Shown here piece after piece: positions 9,469 to 18,816 of a stretch of 64,000 bases of DNA. Origin of the DNA: Vitreoscilla filiformis (GTDB lineage: Bacteria; Pseudomonadota; Gammaproteobacteria; Burkholderiales; Burkholderiaceae_C); NCBI RefSeq assembly GCF_002222655.1, contig NZ_CP022423.1:868001-932000 (forward strand), read 5' to 3'. Under the pieces are notes generated by a model. It ran no database searches. It was given only the letters and a program-made list of their open reading frames with translations, and was not told the origin of the DNA. Every line of letters begins with the position of its first letter. Within the stretch, counting starts at the first letter, position 1. The translations under genes and the position numbers were made by a program.

Positions 9469-10217
9469 GCGGCATGGCCGCTGTGCCCTGTCAGGCCGAG
9501 GCGCCCACGCAAGCGTTCCAACATACCCAACACGCGTGATGGCGCCGTCTGCGAGGGCGCATTCGCCGCAGGGGTGGCCAGGCGAACACGCGGCGTTTCT
9601 GGGGCAATAGGAAGCGCGGTGCTGTGGGCGTGCGGCATGGCGCTGCCGCCGTGACGCTCCAGCAACCCCAAGCCGTGCATGGCGTGCAGGAATTCGACGC
9701 ACACCGGCCAGTCCACTTGGCTGTGGGTGGCCAGCTCTTGCATGGTCAGGTAGCGGGCGGAAAGGAAGGCGGCCAAGCGGCGAAACTCACTCCGAGCCGC
9801 CAGGGTGTGGGCCGCAGGCCAGCGCCGCAGACGCAAGCGGGTGTTCAGCTCAATGTGGATTTGATGGGCCAAAAACTGGGGCGCCAACAGATCGGCAGGG
9901 GCAGGCTCACTCAACGGAATGGCGTTGAGCAAGTCAATGAAATCTTCCAACTGCAAAGGGCGGCGCAGATGGTGCTGGCCTGGTGCAGGGGCGGGCGCCT
10001 CAGCCGGCAGGATGCGTACGCACAGGCCAGCCTCATGGGGCGGGGTGGGCACGTCGGGGGCCAGCAGGCACACGTCGGCCTCTGGATGGTCAGTGAGGTG
10101 CCAGGTGTGATCCAACCGGGCATCTTGGGCGAGCAGGCGCAGAAAAACGCGCACAACCCCTGCGTCCAACGGACGCAGGCCCACAAGGTGCAAACGACGT
10201 GAAGCGGACTTTGACAT
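9456..10217 (-). CDS. Uncharacterised protein with a winged-helix-like module shared with the gene at 58676-59608
   Basis: I do not recognise a named family for this 253-residue protein. Residues 1-100 look like a degenerate receiver-like alpha/beta fold (L-H-L-V-G-L then alternating hydrophobic strands). Residues 132-190 hold a compact module containing R-W-P-A-A-H-T-L, F-R-R-L-A and V-E-F-L-H-A-M-H-G-L-G-L-L-E, which reads like a winged helix. A Pro/Ala linker then leads to an amphipathic stretch R-V-L-G-M-L-E-R-L-R-G-R-L-G-L. The same module plus the same terminal helix is seen in the unknown protein beside the GTPase/roadblock genes. The start is supported by an AAGGGG ribosome-binding site 6 nt upstream. 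Confidence 0.75.
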   Translation of the reverse strand: MSKSASRRLHLVGLRPLDAGVVRVFLRLLAQDARLDHTWHLTDHPEADVCLLAPDVPTPPHEAGLCVRILPAEAPAPAPGQHHLRRPLQLEDFIDLLNAIPLSEPAPADLLAPQFLAHQIHIELNTRLRLRRWPAAHTLAARSEFRRLAAFLSARYLTMQELATHSQVDWPVCVEFLHAMHGLGLLERHGGSAMPHAHSTALPIAPETPRVRLATPAANAPSQTAPSRVLGMLERLRGRLGLTGHSGHAAHAG

Positions 10218-10386
10218 GGAACCCCTTTGTTGTTGCTGTTTTGTAACCAGTTGTTGGCGAGGGGATTTCTAACAGTGGTTTGTTGCTCGCATGTTGTCGC
10301 AGTGCGGATGCTTTGGCAATGCGGTGCAACTACCAAGATGGCCCTGCGTTTGTATGCAAGAGCAGCGTCAGCTTGGTTTCAAATTG

Positions 10387-11172
10387 TCACACTCTGAGGG
10401 TGCGCAGGGCCTCAAACCCTGTGGCCTCGCCTTTACGCACCATGCCCCGAGCGTTGCAAACCACGCGGGTTGGGGTCATGCCCGCCGTGCGTGGCACGGT
10501 GTGGTCGTGGCGGCAATGCACATGGCCGTGCAGCCACAGATCCGCCAGGGGCAGCAAATCGTCGTCTGCGTTGCAAAAGCTGGCCGTGCCAGGTTGGCGG
10601 CCAAAGCGCGGATCGGCACTGCGCAGGCTGGGCGCGAAGTGGGTGATGACCACTTGAGCATCCCAAGGTGGAGGCGCGGCGGTGGGGCGCAAAGCGTCGG
10701 CCAACCAAGCGCGATCGGCCAAACCCGCCTCGCGTACCGCAGCGGCATCGAACGGCTGACCACCGTTCACCGTGCTTTGTTGCACTTTTTGAAAATAGCT
10801 GGCCGCACGCATGGCCCGTGGCCGTTCGGCGGGGCCAAACAGGTCAAAGTCGCTCCAGCGCACGGTGCCGAGGAAACGCACGCGCCGGCCATCGTCTCCC
10901 GTGAGGACGATGTCCCGGTGCTCCAGCAAAATCAAGCCCAGGGCCGCGCAGCGTTCGTGCAAACCGGCCCAGGCGTCGGCCAGCTCACGCCGGTCAAATT
11001 CGTGGTTCCCGGCGACCATGAGCACGGGCACCGGCCAGTCCGCAAAGTGGGACAAACCGGCCCAGGTGCTGTCGATGTCCCCCGCCAGCACCAGCACCTC
11101 GGCATCGGGGGCGGGTTCGGGGGTGAACGTTTCCGTCTCTAAGTGAAGATCGGACAGCAACTGGATGCGCAT
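10387..11172 (-). CDS. Calcineurin-like metallophosphoesterase
   Basis: A 261-residue soluble phosphoesterase with all the metal-binding blocks of the calcineurin-like superfamily in order: S-D-L-H-L-E at residues 7-12, G-D-I-D near 32, G-N-H-E near 55, T-H-F-A-P-S near 170, and H-G-H-V-H near 215. These place the two metal ions and the bridging aspartate. The physiological substrate (phosphoester, nucleotide or protein) cannot be told from sequence. It stands alone, 20 bp upstream of the YidB gene's stop on the same strand, with a 169-bp non-coding spacer on its 3' side. Confidence 0.93.
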   Translation of the reverse strand: MRIQLLSDLHLETETFTPEPAPDAEVLVLAGDIDSTWAGLSHFADWPVPVLMVAGNHEFDRRELADAWAGLHERCAALGLILLEHRDIVLTGDDGRRVRFLGTVRWSDFDLFGPAERPRAMRAASYFQKVQQSTVNGGQPFDAAAVREAGLADRAWLADALRPTAAPPPWDAQVVITHFAPSLRSADPRFGRQPGTASFCNADDDLLPLADLWLHGHVHCRHDHTVPRTAGMTPTRVVCNARGMVRKGEATGFEALRTLRV

Positions 11173-11192
11173 GGGCCAAGGCCGCCGATGGA

Positions 11193-11591
11193 TCAGGACT
11201 TGCCGAACAGGGACAGCCCTTGCGCCAGCAGCCCGCCGACGCCCGACTCACCCTCTTTGCCCGAGGCCAGCAGTTGCACGGCTTGCGGCAGCAGGGTCAT
11301 CACGGTTTGCACCGCTTGGGCGGGGTCGATGCCCACCTTGCTGGCAATGGCTTGGATCACGTCGGAGCCGAGCACGGCTTGCAGTTGTTCTGCACTGATG
11401 GGCAAAGCGCCACCTTGACCCAACCACGATTGCAGGATCGCACCCAAGCCCTGAGCATTGAACAGTTCGGTCAGTTTGGGCAAGCCCCCGATGCTGGGTT
11501 GGCCCAAGTACTGCGCCAGCAATTGGGCAGCTTGGGGTGAGCTGGCCAATTCTTTCAGGCCCGTGGAAGCGATTGCGTCTAACCATCCCAT
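11193..11591 (-). CDS. YidB/DUF937-family protein
   Basis: This 132-residue protein, rich in Ala, Gly, Leu and Gln, matches the YidB/DUF937 family: an N-terminal M-G-W-L-D followed by helical repeats with L-P-I-S-A-E-Q-L-Q-A-V-L-G and a C-terminal Gly/Leu tail. The family is widespread in proteobacteria and has no assigned biochemical function. I started at 11591 because the family begins at MGWLD and a GGAG lies about 8 nt upstream; a longer form adds only five residues. It is divergent from the hybrid kinase gene. Confidence 0.85.
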   Translation of the reverse strand: MGWLDAIASTGLKELASSPQAAQLLAQYLGQPSIGGLPKLTELFNAQGLGAILQSWLGQGGALPISAEQLQAVLGSDVIQAIASKVGIDPAQAVQTVMTLLPQAVQLLASGKEGESGVGGLLAQGLSLFGKS

Positions 11592-11727
11592 GAGAGAACT
11601 CCTCAAAAAAAGCCGTGTGTGGCGTGGCTCGGGTTTCTACCACGCGGGCCATCTGTGATCGTTGGGTAGGCGCCACCATCCTGATCGTTGTACGCTGGCG
11701 GATCATCATCAGACACTGGGGCGGTTC

Positions 11728-14331
11728 GTGGACAACATTCACCCGCAGGAATCCGAGGCTGTGACGTGTTTGGGCGACTGGCTGCACCCACGTCCTCAGC
11801 AGCCTTGGGAACAGTTGTGCGTGCTGGCAGCGACCTTGATTCACGTTCCCCCCGAAGTGTTGGACGTGGGCGTGGTGGAAGTCTTGGCCCGCATGGCGCA
11901 GTTGGTGGGGGCGCAGCACGCAGCCGTGATGTGCCGGGACAGCCAGGGTCACACCCGCTTGGCGGCGCAATGGGGCGCGTCGGGAAGCGGTGAGGCGCCA
12001 CAGGGCGATTTGGCTGCCGAGGAGTGGGCGCTGCTGCACCATGCGGTGTCGCCGTTGTTCATCGCGGATGTGGCGGCTTTGCCCCCAGGGGCCTGGCGCG
12101 ACGCCTTGCAAGCCCGTGGTGTGCGCAGCCGGATGTTGCTGCCCATGCGCTCCGGGCGGGGTAAACCGTGTTTGGGTGGGGTGTGGCTGGAAACGCATGA
12201 CCAGCACTGGACGCTGGACACGGAAACCCCACGGCTGCTGGGTCATTTTTCGCAGTTGCTGGCCTGGGCTTACGCCCGTCAGCGGGCCATGCTGGCCGAG
12301 CGCAGTTTGTTTCGTGATTTCCAGGTGTTGTTGGAAAACACCACCGACTTCATCTATTTCAAAGATGCACAAGGGCGCATCCGTTTTTGCAGCCAAAACG
12401 TGGCCCAACTGACGGGCTACACCCACTGGCGTGAACTCATCGGCAAGCGGGTGTCCGACCTGTACTCCCCTGAGTTGGCCCGCATCTACGAGGAGGAGGA
12501 GGGGCCTGTGCTGCGGGAAGGCCGTCCGTTGATCGACAAAATCAACCCTTATGCGGCGGTCAACGGCGGGCCGGCGTGGGTGAGCACCAGCAAATGGCCG
12601 GTGCGTGACGAGCAAGGGATGATCGTCGGGTTGTGCGGCATCAGCCGGGACGTGACGGCCAACCGCCAAGCGCAAGAAGCCCTGGCACGCAGCGAAGATC
12701 TGTTGCGGCGGGCCCAGGCGGTGGGGCGCATTGGCAGTTGGTTGGTGGATGTTCCGACCGATGCCACCGAGTGGTCGGCTGAAACCTATCGCATCTTTGG
12801 CGTGCCGCCTGAGCAGCGCATCGACACCGCATTGTTCTGGGCCTGCATCCACCCCGATGACCATGAGCGTGTGGCCCAGGCGTGGACGCGGGCCACAACG
12901 GTGCCGGGGGCGGGGTATGACATCGAGCATCGCATCCTGCGCCACGGATGGGTGCGCTGGGTACACGAACGGGCAGAGGTGGAGTTCTCCGCCGATGGTC
13001 GGGCGATCACCTGTGTGGGCACGTCAGAAGACATCACCGAGCGTCGCCGGGTGCGTGAAACTTTGCGCTTGAACGAAGAGCGCGACCGGCAATGGTTGCA
13101 AGCGCTGGTGGAGGAGCGCACCCGCGAGCTGGCGGTGGCCAAAGAGGCCGCCGAAGCCGCCAGCGTGGCCAAAAGTGCGTTTTTGGCCAACATCAGCCAC
13201 GAGATTCGCACGCCGCTCAACGCCATTTCCGGCATGGCCCACCTGATTCGGCGCGGAGGGCTTTCGTCCCGCCAAACCGACCAAATCGAAAAACTCGAAG
13301 CCGCCAGTGCGCACCTGCTCAACATCATCAACGCGGTGCTGGACTTGTCCAAAATCGAAGCCGGCAAACTGGAATTGCAACAGCACCCGGTGCTGATCCA
13401 AGATTTGCTGGCCGGTGTGGCGTCCATGGTGCATGAGCGTGCAGCGGGCAAAGCGCTGCATTTGCATGTGGAGGCGGCGCCATTGCCGTGTGGCGTGCTG
13501 GGCGATGCGACGCGGCTGCAACAGGCACTGCTCAACTATGCGGCCAACGCGGTGAAGTTCACCGAACAGGGTTGGGTGGCGCTGCGAGCTTGGATGTTGG
13601 CGGAGGATGCCCAGCGCATCCAACTCCGTTTTGAGGTGGAGGACACCGGCATTGGCATCGAGCCCGATGCTCTCGGGCGGTTGTTTGACGCCTTTGAGCA
13701 GGCGGACAACAGCACCACACGCCGCTACGGTGGCACCGGGCTGGGGCTGGCCATCACCCGCAAGCTCGCGGAGTTGATGGGGGGTGAGGTGGGGGCACGC
13801 AGCTCGGCGGGGCAGGGCAGTTGTTTCTGGTTCACGGCCTGGCTGGACAAGGTGTCCTCATCCCCGACCCTGAGTGGTGCTTCCTGCCAAGCCGAAGTCG
13901 AGGCGTTGTTGCGGCGGCATTTTGCGGGGCGGCGGGTGTTGGTGGTGGAAGATGAACCGGTGAACCGCGAAATCCTGCAACTGCTGTTGGAGAACGTCGG
14001 TTTGGTGGTGGCGCTGGCCGAGGACGGGCTGGAGGCGTTGGAGAGTTTGGGTCAGCAGCCGGTCGATCTGATCTTGATGGACATGCAAATGCCCCGCTTG
14101 GACGGCCTGGCGGCCACGCAGCGCATCCGCTTGCAACCTGGAGGCTTCGATGTGCCGATTTTGGCCATGACGGCCAATGCCTTCGCCAGCGACCGGCAAC
14201 GCTGCTTGGATGCCGGCATGGATGACTTTGTCACCAAGCCGGTCAGCCCTGAGCGTCTGTTTGCAGCGCTTTTGACGTGGCTGTCCACCCCGCGCCAACC
14301 GATGGCTGGTGATTCAGCGACCCGAGGGTGA
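11728..14331 (+). CDS. Hybrid sensor histidine kinase (GAF-like, two PAS, HisKA, HATPase, REC)
   Basis: 867 residues from a GTG start. Domains in order: a GAF-like N-terminal region (about 10-180), a first PAS domain (about 200-320, [11 protein letters not shown]), a second PAS/PAC (about 335-450), a HisKA domain with the phospho-accepting His at residue 491 in [11 protein letters not shown], a HATPase domain ending in [11 protein letters not shown], and a receiver with the phospho-acceptor Asp at 785 in I-L-M-D-M-Q-M-P. There are no membrane segments, so it senses a cytoplasmic cue. No HPt domain or partner regulator is adjacent. The start is uncertain: TTG at 11662 and GTG at 11761 are in frame; I prefer 11728, preceded by CTGGGGCGG. 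Confidence 0.88.
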   Translation: MDNIHPQESEAVTCLGDWLHPRPQQPWEQLCVLAATLIHVPPEVLDVGVVEVLARMAQLVGAQHAAVMCRDSQGHTRLAAQWGASGSGEAPQGDLAAEEWALLHHAVSPLFIADVAALPPGAWRDALQARGVRSRMLLPMRSGRGKPCLGGVWLETHDQHWTLDTETPRLLGHFSQLLAWAYARQRAMLAERSLFRDFQVLLENTTDFIYFKDAQGRIRFCSQNVAQLTGYTHWRELIGKRVSDLYSPELARIYEEEEGPVLREGRPLIDKINPYAAVNGGPAWVSTSKWPVRDEQGMIVGLCGISRDVTANRQAQEALARSEDLLRRAQAVGRIGSWLVDVPTDATEWSAETYRIFGVPPEQRIDTALFWACIHPDDHERVAQAWTRATTVPGAGYDIEHRILRHGWVRWVHERAEVEFSADGRAITCVGTSEDITERRRVRETLRLNEERDRQWLQALVEERTRELAVAKEAAEAASVAKSAFLANISHEIRTPLNAISGMAHLIRRGGLSSRQTDQIEKLEAASAHLLNIINAVLDLSKIEAGKLELQQHPVLIQDLLAGVASMVHERAAGKALHLHVEAAPLPCGVLGDATRLQQALLNYAANAVKFTEQGWVALRAWMLAEDAQRIQLRFEVEDTGIGIEPDALGRLFDAFEQADNSTTRRYGGTGLGLAITRKLAELMGGEVGARSSAGQGSCFWFTAWLDKVSSSPTLSGASCQAEVEALLRRHFAGRRVLVVEDEPVNREILQLLLENVGLVVALAEDGLEALESLGQQPVDLILMDMQMPRLDGLAATQRIRLQPGGFDVPILAMTANAFASDRQRCLDAGMDDFVTKPVSPERLFAALLTWLSTPRQPMAGDSATRG

Positions 14332-15072
14332 ACGAGGCGCTTTCTTGCGGGCCGGCGGTGGGGCCGATTTTTTCGCCGCAGGCGGGGCTGGACGCGCCGG
14401 GCGTGAGGTCGGGGCCTTCCGAGCGGGGGGCGCCACGGGGGCGGCAGCGGGCTTCACGACGGGCGCAGGGGGCACCTCACTCGCTGGCCGGGTGACATCG
14501 GCGAGCAAGAACACCCCGGTGACCAAATCTTCGATGACTTCGTCCAAATCTTCGGGCGGCTCCATCTCGGTCATGACGGCCAACAACGCTTCGGCGTCTT
14601 CCAGATCGTCTGCATCGAAGGCGCGATACAGCAGGGCCTGGCCTTCGAGCACCCGCTCATCCGAGGTTTGCAGCACCGAGGGGTAGAGGTCGATGGCCGT
14701 CGCCAAACCGGCCACCCAGGGCATGACGGCATCCAACGGGCCGCCCTCGTCATCCGGTTCGAGCACCCACGGGTCGAACCACTGGCGGCGCTCGATGGCC
14801 CGATCCAGCTCGGCGAAACGCCGTGCCACCAAATCGTGCAGCGCTTGGGCGGGGAAACTGCGCGGCAGGGCGCGGGCCTCATCCACATCGGTGATGTGCG
14901 GCAGCCATTGCGCCGGCGGGATGCGGCGCGGTTGCAGCAGCACGCCGCACAAAAAACCGTCCAGCATCATCAGATCGAGCGGTTCGAGGGGGGCGGGGAC
15001 GCTGTCGAGCAGGCGTTCCAGTTCGGCCACATCGGCGGGGCCGAGCGGCATCGGGGTCGGGGCGGTAGACAT
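14314..15072 (-). CDS. UPF0149/YecA-family protein with Ala/Pro/Lys-rich tail
   Basis: 252 residues. Residues about 10-190 carry the YecA/UPF0149 pattern ([13 protein letters not shown], then W-V-A-G-L and a D-L-Y-P region), a helical family of unclear function whose members sometimes end in a SEC-C zinc motif. Here the tail from about 205 instead is low-complexity Ala/Pro/Lys/Arg, resembling nucleic-acid-binding histone-like tails. I start at 15072 (MSTAPTP) because GGGGAAC precedes it at a workable distance; an ATG at 15090 overlapping the LysR stop is possible. The 3' end overlaps the hybrid kinase gene by 18 bp. Confidence 0.82.
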   Translation of the reverse strand: MSTAPTPMPLGPADVAELERLLDSVPAPLEPLDLMMLDGFLCGVLLQPRRIPPAQWLPHITDVDEARALPRSFPAQALHDLVARRFAELDRAIERRQWFDPWVLEPDDEGGPLDAVMPWVAGLATAIDLYPSVLQTSDERVLEGQALLYRAFDADDLEDAEALLAVMTEMEPPEDLDEVIEDLVTGVFLLADVTRPASEVPPAPVVKPAAAPVAPPARKAPTSRPARPAPPAAKKSAPPPARKKAPRSPSGR

Positions 15073-15089
15073 GGCTGCATTGTTCCCCA

Positions 15090-16010
15090 TCAAGGCGTGA
15101 AACCGGGATGAAACTGCTCGCGCAGCCAACTCACCAGCACTTGCACCGCCAGCGGCACACGCGGCGCGTAGGGGCGCAGCGCCCACAAGTGGCTGCCGTA
15201 AGCGCCGACGGGTTGCCAGTGAGGCAGCAGCGTCACCAAATCGCCCTGGGCCAGCGCGTGTTGCGCGCTGAAATCCGGCAGTTGAGCGATGCCCAGGCCC
15301 GCCAGCGCGGCTTCGCGCAGGGCCTCGCTGTTGTTGGCGGCGAACGGGCCTTGCAGTTTGACACTCACCCGCGCCCCGCCGCCTTCGGGCTCAAAGTTCC
15401 ACAGCGCTTGTTCGCCGGGGCGCGGATAGTGCAAGGCGGCGTGCTGGGCCAGTTCGTCGGGATGGGTGGGCGTGCCGTGTTGCGCCAGGTAGGCCGGGCT
15501 GGCCACCAACCAAGTGCGTGTCGGACACAGCGCCCAGGCGACGTGGGTATCGGGCGGCGTGGTGGTGTGGCGCAGGGCCAGATCGAACCCTTCCCGCGCC
15601 AGCGAGCAGAGGCGATCCGACAGATCCAATTCCAGCCGCAATTCTGGGTAACGGCGCAGGAACGCCGGCAGGCGCGGCACCAGTTGTTGACGGGCCAGGG
15701 CCACCGGCGCGGTCAGGCGCAGCAGGCCGCGTGGGGTGGTGGTGAGTTCGCGCACGCTGTGCAGCGCGTCGTCGATTTGGGTGAAGGCGCTGCGGGTGCG
15801 TTCCACCAGTTGCGCGCCGGCTTCGGTGAGGCGCACGCTGCGCGTGGTGCGTTGCACCAGCGGCACACCGGCTTGGCGTTCCAACTCGGCGATGCGCTGG
15901 CTCATGCTGGCTTTGGAGCAACCCAGGCGCTGGGCGGCAGCGGTGAAGTGGCCGGTTTCAGCCAAGATGGTCAAGGCGTGGATGTGGGACCACCAGGTGA
16001 GGGTGTTCAT
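15090..16010 (-). CDS. LysR-family transcriptional regulator
   Basis: 306 residues, standard LysR length. The N-terminal helix-turn-helix is clear ([24 protein letters not shown]), followed by the two-lobed effector-binding domain. The ATG at 16010 begins M-N-T-L-T-W-W. It is transcribed divergently from mmsA across 111 bp that contain a perfect 8-bp inverted repeat with an 8-bp spacer, the usual arrangement for a LysR protein controlling the neighbouring gene and itself. The inducer is unknown; an aldehyde or branched-chain amino-acid catabolite is a reasonable guess from context. Confidence 0.93.
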   Translation of the reverse strand: MNTLTWWSHIHALTILAETGHFTAAAQRLGCSKASMSQRIAELERQAGVPLVQRTTRSVRLTEAGAQLVERTRSAFTQIDDALHSVRELTTTPRGLLRLTAPVALARQQLVPRLPAFLRRYPELRLELDLSDRLCSLAREGFDLALRHTTTPPDTHVAWALCPTRTWLVASPAYLAQHGTPTHPDELAQHAALHYPRPGEQALWNFEPEGGGARVSVKLQGPFAANNSEALREAALAGLGIAQLPDFSAQHALAQGDLVTLLPHWQPVGAYGSHLWALRPYAPRVPLAVQVLVSWLREQFHPGFTP

Positions 16011-16017
16011 GGGGATG

Positions 16018-16041
16018 CATTGTTCACGCAGCCGAACAATG
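16018..16041. promoter_or_regulatory. Inverted repeat in the LysR-mmsA spacer, candidate LysR operator
   Basis: CATTGTTC at 16018-16025 and GAACAATG at 16034-16041 are perfect reverse complements separated by 8 bp. The site lies 8-31 bp upstream of the lysR start and about 80 bp upstream of mmsA. Position and symmetry fit LysR binding (T-N11-A class), which is inference; no binding data are available. Confidence 0.6.
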
Positions 16042-16121
16042 AATCCACCGCCGGGCGCTGGTGCGCGGCCAGCCGGCTGCCTAGACTCAGCGCCCATCCC
16101 GGTTCTTCCAGACATCGCACC

Positions 16122-17642
16122 ATGAACGCACCGCAGCCTTTCACCTCGTTGGCCGATGTGGGCCATTTCATCGCTGGCCAAGCTGTGGCGAGCACCTCGG
16201 GCCGCCGCCAAGCGGTGTTCAACCCGGCCACCGGTGCGGTGGCGCGCCAGGTGGCGCTGGCCTCGGTGGACGAGGTGAACGCCGCCGTGGCCGCCGCCCA
16301 AGCCGCTTTCCCCGCCTGGGCAGACACCCCGCCGCTGCGCCGCGCCCGCATCCTCACCCAGTTTTTGCACCTGCTGAACCAGCACAAGGACACGCTGGCA
16401 GCGATGATCACCGCCGAACACGGCAAAGTGTTCACCGACGCGCAGGGTGAGGTGACACGCGGCATTGAGATCGTTGAATTTGCGTGCGCGGCGCCGCAGT
16501 TGCTCAAGACCGATTACACCGACCAAGTCGGCACCGGCATCGACAACTGGTTGCTGCGCCAGCCGCTGGGTGTGGTGGCCGGCATCACGCCGTTCAATTT
16601 CCCGTGCATGGTGCCGATGTGGATGTTCCCGGTGGCCCTGGCCACGGGCAACACCTTTGTGCTGAAGCCCAGCGAGCGCGACCCGTCGCCTAGCCTGTTC
16701 ATCGCCGAGCTGCTGACGCAAGCCGGTTTGCCGGACGGCGTGTTCAACGTCGTGCAGGGCGACAAACTCGCCGTGGACACGCTGCTCGAACACCCGGATG
16801 TGAAGGCCATCAGCTTCGTCGGCTCGACGCCGATTGCGCAATACATCTACGAAACCGGCGCGCGCCACGGCAAGCGCGTGCAAGCCCTGGGCGGCGCCAA
16901 AAATCACATGGTGGTGATGCCGGATGCGGACGTGGAACAAGCCGTCGATGCGCTGATCGGCGCCGCTTACGGTTCGGCCGGTGAGCGTTGCATGGCGATT
17001 TCCGTGGCCGTGCTGGTGGGCGATGTGGCCGACCAAATCGTGCCCAAGCTGGCCGAGCGTGCCCGCACGCTCAAGATCAAGAACGGCATGGAACTGGATG
17101 CCGAAATGGGCCCCATCGTCACCGCCCAGGCGCGGGATCGCATTGAGGGCTATATCGCTCAAGGCGTGGAAGAAGGCGCGCAACTGCTGGTGGATGGCCG
17201 GGGCTGCGTGGTGCCGGGTTTTGAAGGCGGCTTCTTCACCGGCGGCACCTTGTTTGACCACGTCACGCCCGAGATGCGCATCTACAAGGAAGAAATTTTC
17301 GGCCCCGTGCTGGCCTGCGTGCGTGTGAAAGACTTTGCCGAGGCGCTGGCGCTGGTCAACGCCCACGAGTTTGGCAACGGCGTGGCCTGCTTCACCAGCG
17401 ATGGCGGCATTGCGCGTGAGTTCAGCCGCCGGGTGCAAGTCGGCATGGTGGGCATCAACGTGCCGATTCCGGTGCCGATGGCGTGGCACGGCTTCGGCGG
17501 CTGGAAAAAGAGCCTGTTCGGCGACATGCACGCCTACGGCGAAGAAGGCGTGCGGTTCTACACCAAGCAAAAAAGCATCATGCAGCGCTGGCCGGCGAGC
17601 ATCGCCAAGGGGGCCGAGTTCGTGATGCCCACGGCGAAGTGA
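16122..17642 (+). CDS. mmsA: CoA-acylating methylmalonate-semialdehyde dehydrogenase
   Basis: MmsA oxidises methylmalonate or malonate semialdehyde to propionyl- or acetyl-CoA in valine, inositol and beta-alanine breakdown. The 506-residue protein has the aldehyde dehydrogenase fold: I-T-P-F-N-F-P near residue 155, the F-V-G-S-T NAD-binding loop near 230, and the catalytic cysteine at residue 290 in G-S-A-G-E-R-C-M. The E-R-C-M-A context and the [12 protein letters not shown]-terminal motif are typical of the CoA-acylating subgroup rather than ordinary ALDHs. It stands alone, divergent from lysR, without mmsB or enoyl-CoA hydratase genes beside it. Confidence 0.94.
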   Translation: MNAPQPFTSLADVGHFIAGQAVASTSGRRQAVFNPATGAVARQVALASVDEVNAAVAAAQAAFPAWADTPPLRRARILTQFLHLLNQHKDTLAAMITAEHGKVFTDAQGEVTRGIEIVEFACAAPQLLKTDYTDQVGTGIDNWLLRQPLGVVAGITPFNFPCMVPMWMFPVALATGNTFVLKPSERDPSPSLFIAELLTQAGLPDGVFNVVQGDKLAVDTLLEHPDVKAISFVGSTPIAQYIYETGARHGKRVQALGGAKNHMVVMPDADVEQAVDALIGAAYGSAGERCMAISVAVLVGDVADQIVPKLAERARTLKIKNGMELDAEMGPIVTAQARDRIEGYIAQGVEEGAQLLVDGRGCVVPGFEGGFFTGGTLFDHVTPEMRIYKEEIFGPVLACVRVKDFAEALALVNAHEFGNGVACFTSDGGIAREFSRRVQVGMVGINVPIPVPMAWHGFGGWKKSLFGDMHAYGEEGVRFYTKQKSIMQRWPASIAKGAEFVMPTAK

Positions 17643-17658
17643 CCGGCAGCGCAGCGCG

Positions 17659-18654
17659 TCAGAAGGTGTAGTTGATGCGCACGCGCACCGAGGTGTCCTG
17701 ATCCAGCCCGGTGACAAAGTCCCGGGCCTTGGACACCGAGAACGCCGGGGTGATGGTGGCGCCCTTGATGTCCATCAGCGGGAAGGCGTAGGAGGCGTAG
17801 AAGGTGGTGATCTTCTCGTCGCCGTTCTTAGCGCCTTCGACCGCCAAGTGAGCATCCCCCAGATAAGCGTTCAAGCCCACGGTGCGGCTGGTTTGGCTGT
17901 AGCCGGTTTGGGTGGAGTAGCCGGTGGTGGCGCTGGGAGCCGTCCAATCGGTGAATTTGGCGCTGGCGGCGCTGAAGTTGACGTGGACACTGGGGCTGAA
18001 GTCGTAGCCGATGGTGAAACCACCGCCCTTGAACTTTTGCGTCTCATTGAAGATGTAACCGCTTTCCAGGCCCAGGCGCAGCAGCAAGCCGTTGCTGTTG
18101 TAGCTCAGCACCGGACGCACACCCTTGGCATAGACCCCCAAGCCGTTGTTCACCGGCGCACCAGAATCAGCGGCCTTGGCCTTGGTTTCCGCCACCCCCA
18201 GCTCCAAGGACAACGCCGGGCTGAAGTTCAGCGTGAAGGCCCCGTGGAACTCGCCCCCCGTGAAGCGCCCGCGCAGTGCATTGGTGCGGTACGCAAAACC
18301 GGAACCCGCACGGGACACGATGGTGTCCCGCCCGAGTTGGAACACATCGGCGGCTTCAAAACGCCCCAGCTTCACGTCGGCGCTGGCGTTGCCCAGTTGC
18401 ACCTACAGGTCATCGATGGCCACGCTGCTGTCGCGCTTGGCCAAGATGCTGGCCTTGCCCGCCACGAACCCACTGGTGCCCGTGCGCCCCAAGGCATTCA
18501 GTTCGACCCGACCCCCTTGGCTCATGCCGCGCTCCTGGTTCTGCCAGGTGTTGTCGAACTCGATGTTGGCGTTGAACTCGGCGGCCAAGGCTGGGGAAGC
18601 CAGCAGGGCCAGAGCGGCAGCAGCGGCCAATGGGCGGCGGGTGGGGTTGCGCAT
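17659..18654 (-). pseudogene. Outer-membrane porin gene interrupted by one in-frame TAG
   Basis: A single frame from ATG 18654 to the stop at 17659 would encode a 331-residue porin: signal peptide (A-A-A-A-L-A-L-L-A-S-P-A-L-A-A), a beta-rich barrel with R-F-E-A-A-D-V-F-Q-L-G-R-D near the constriction region, and a terminal phenylalanine (R-V-R-I-N-Y-T-F). It is broken after 83 codons by TAG at 18403-18405 (D-D-L-stop-V-Q-L-G). One base change from TAC/TAT (Tyr) or TGG (Trp) would restore it, and the rest of the barrel is undamaged, so the lesion is recent, strain-specific or a sequence error. The GTG right after the stop could restart translation but without an export signal. Confidence 0.8.
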
Positions 18655-18702
18655 GATGTCTCCTTGTGGGGCGCGGACGGTGTCGATCTGTTGTTTTCAG
18701 TA

Positions 18703-18731
18703 AATAAAACTGAATGAGAAATTAATGTAAA
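18703..18731 (-). promoter_or_regulatory. Candidate sigma-70 promoter for the porin gene
   Basis: Read on the minus strand there is TTTACA (18731-18726), a 17-bp spacer, and TTTATT (18708-18703), about 50 bp upstream of the porin start, in a locally AT-rich stretch of an otherwise GC-rich region. Spacing is ideal and each hexamer is close to consensus. Its survival suggests the interrupted porin gene is still transcribed; that is inference. Confidence 0.45.
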
Positions 18732-18816
18732 GACGACAGCCCCCCTTCGGGCACTCGGAGAATCCCTATAAGGATGCAGAAAGAAACCTGCTCGTAACCT
18801 GAACGCAGGATGAACG

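Noticed and set aside
11248..12966. Long minus-strand frame across the hybrid kinase
   Set aside because: The opposite frame has conserved PAS and kinase motifs; this one shows no family pattern.
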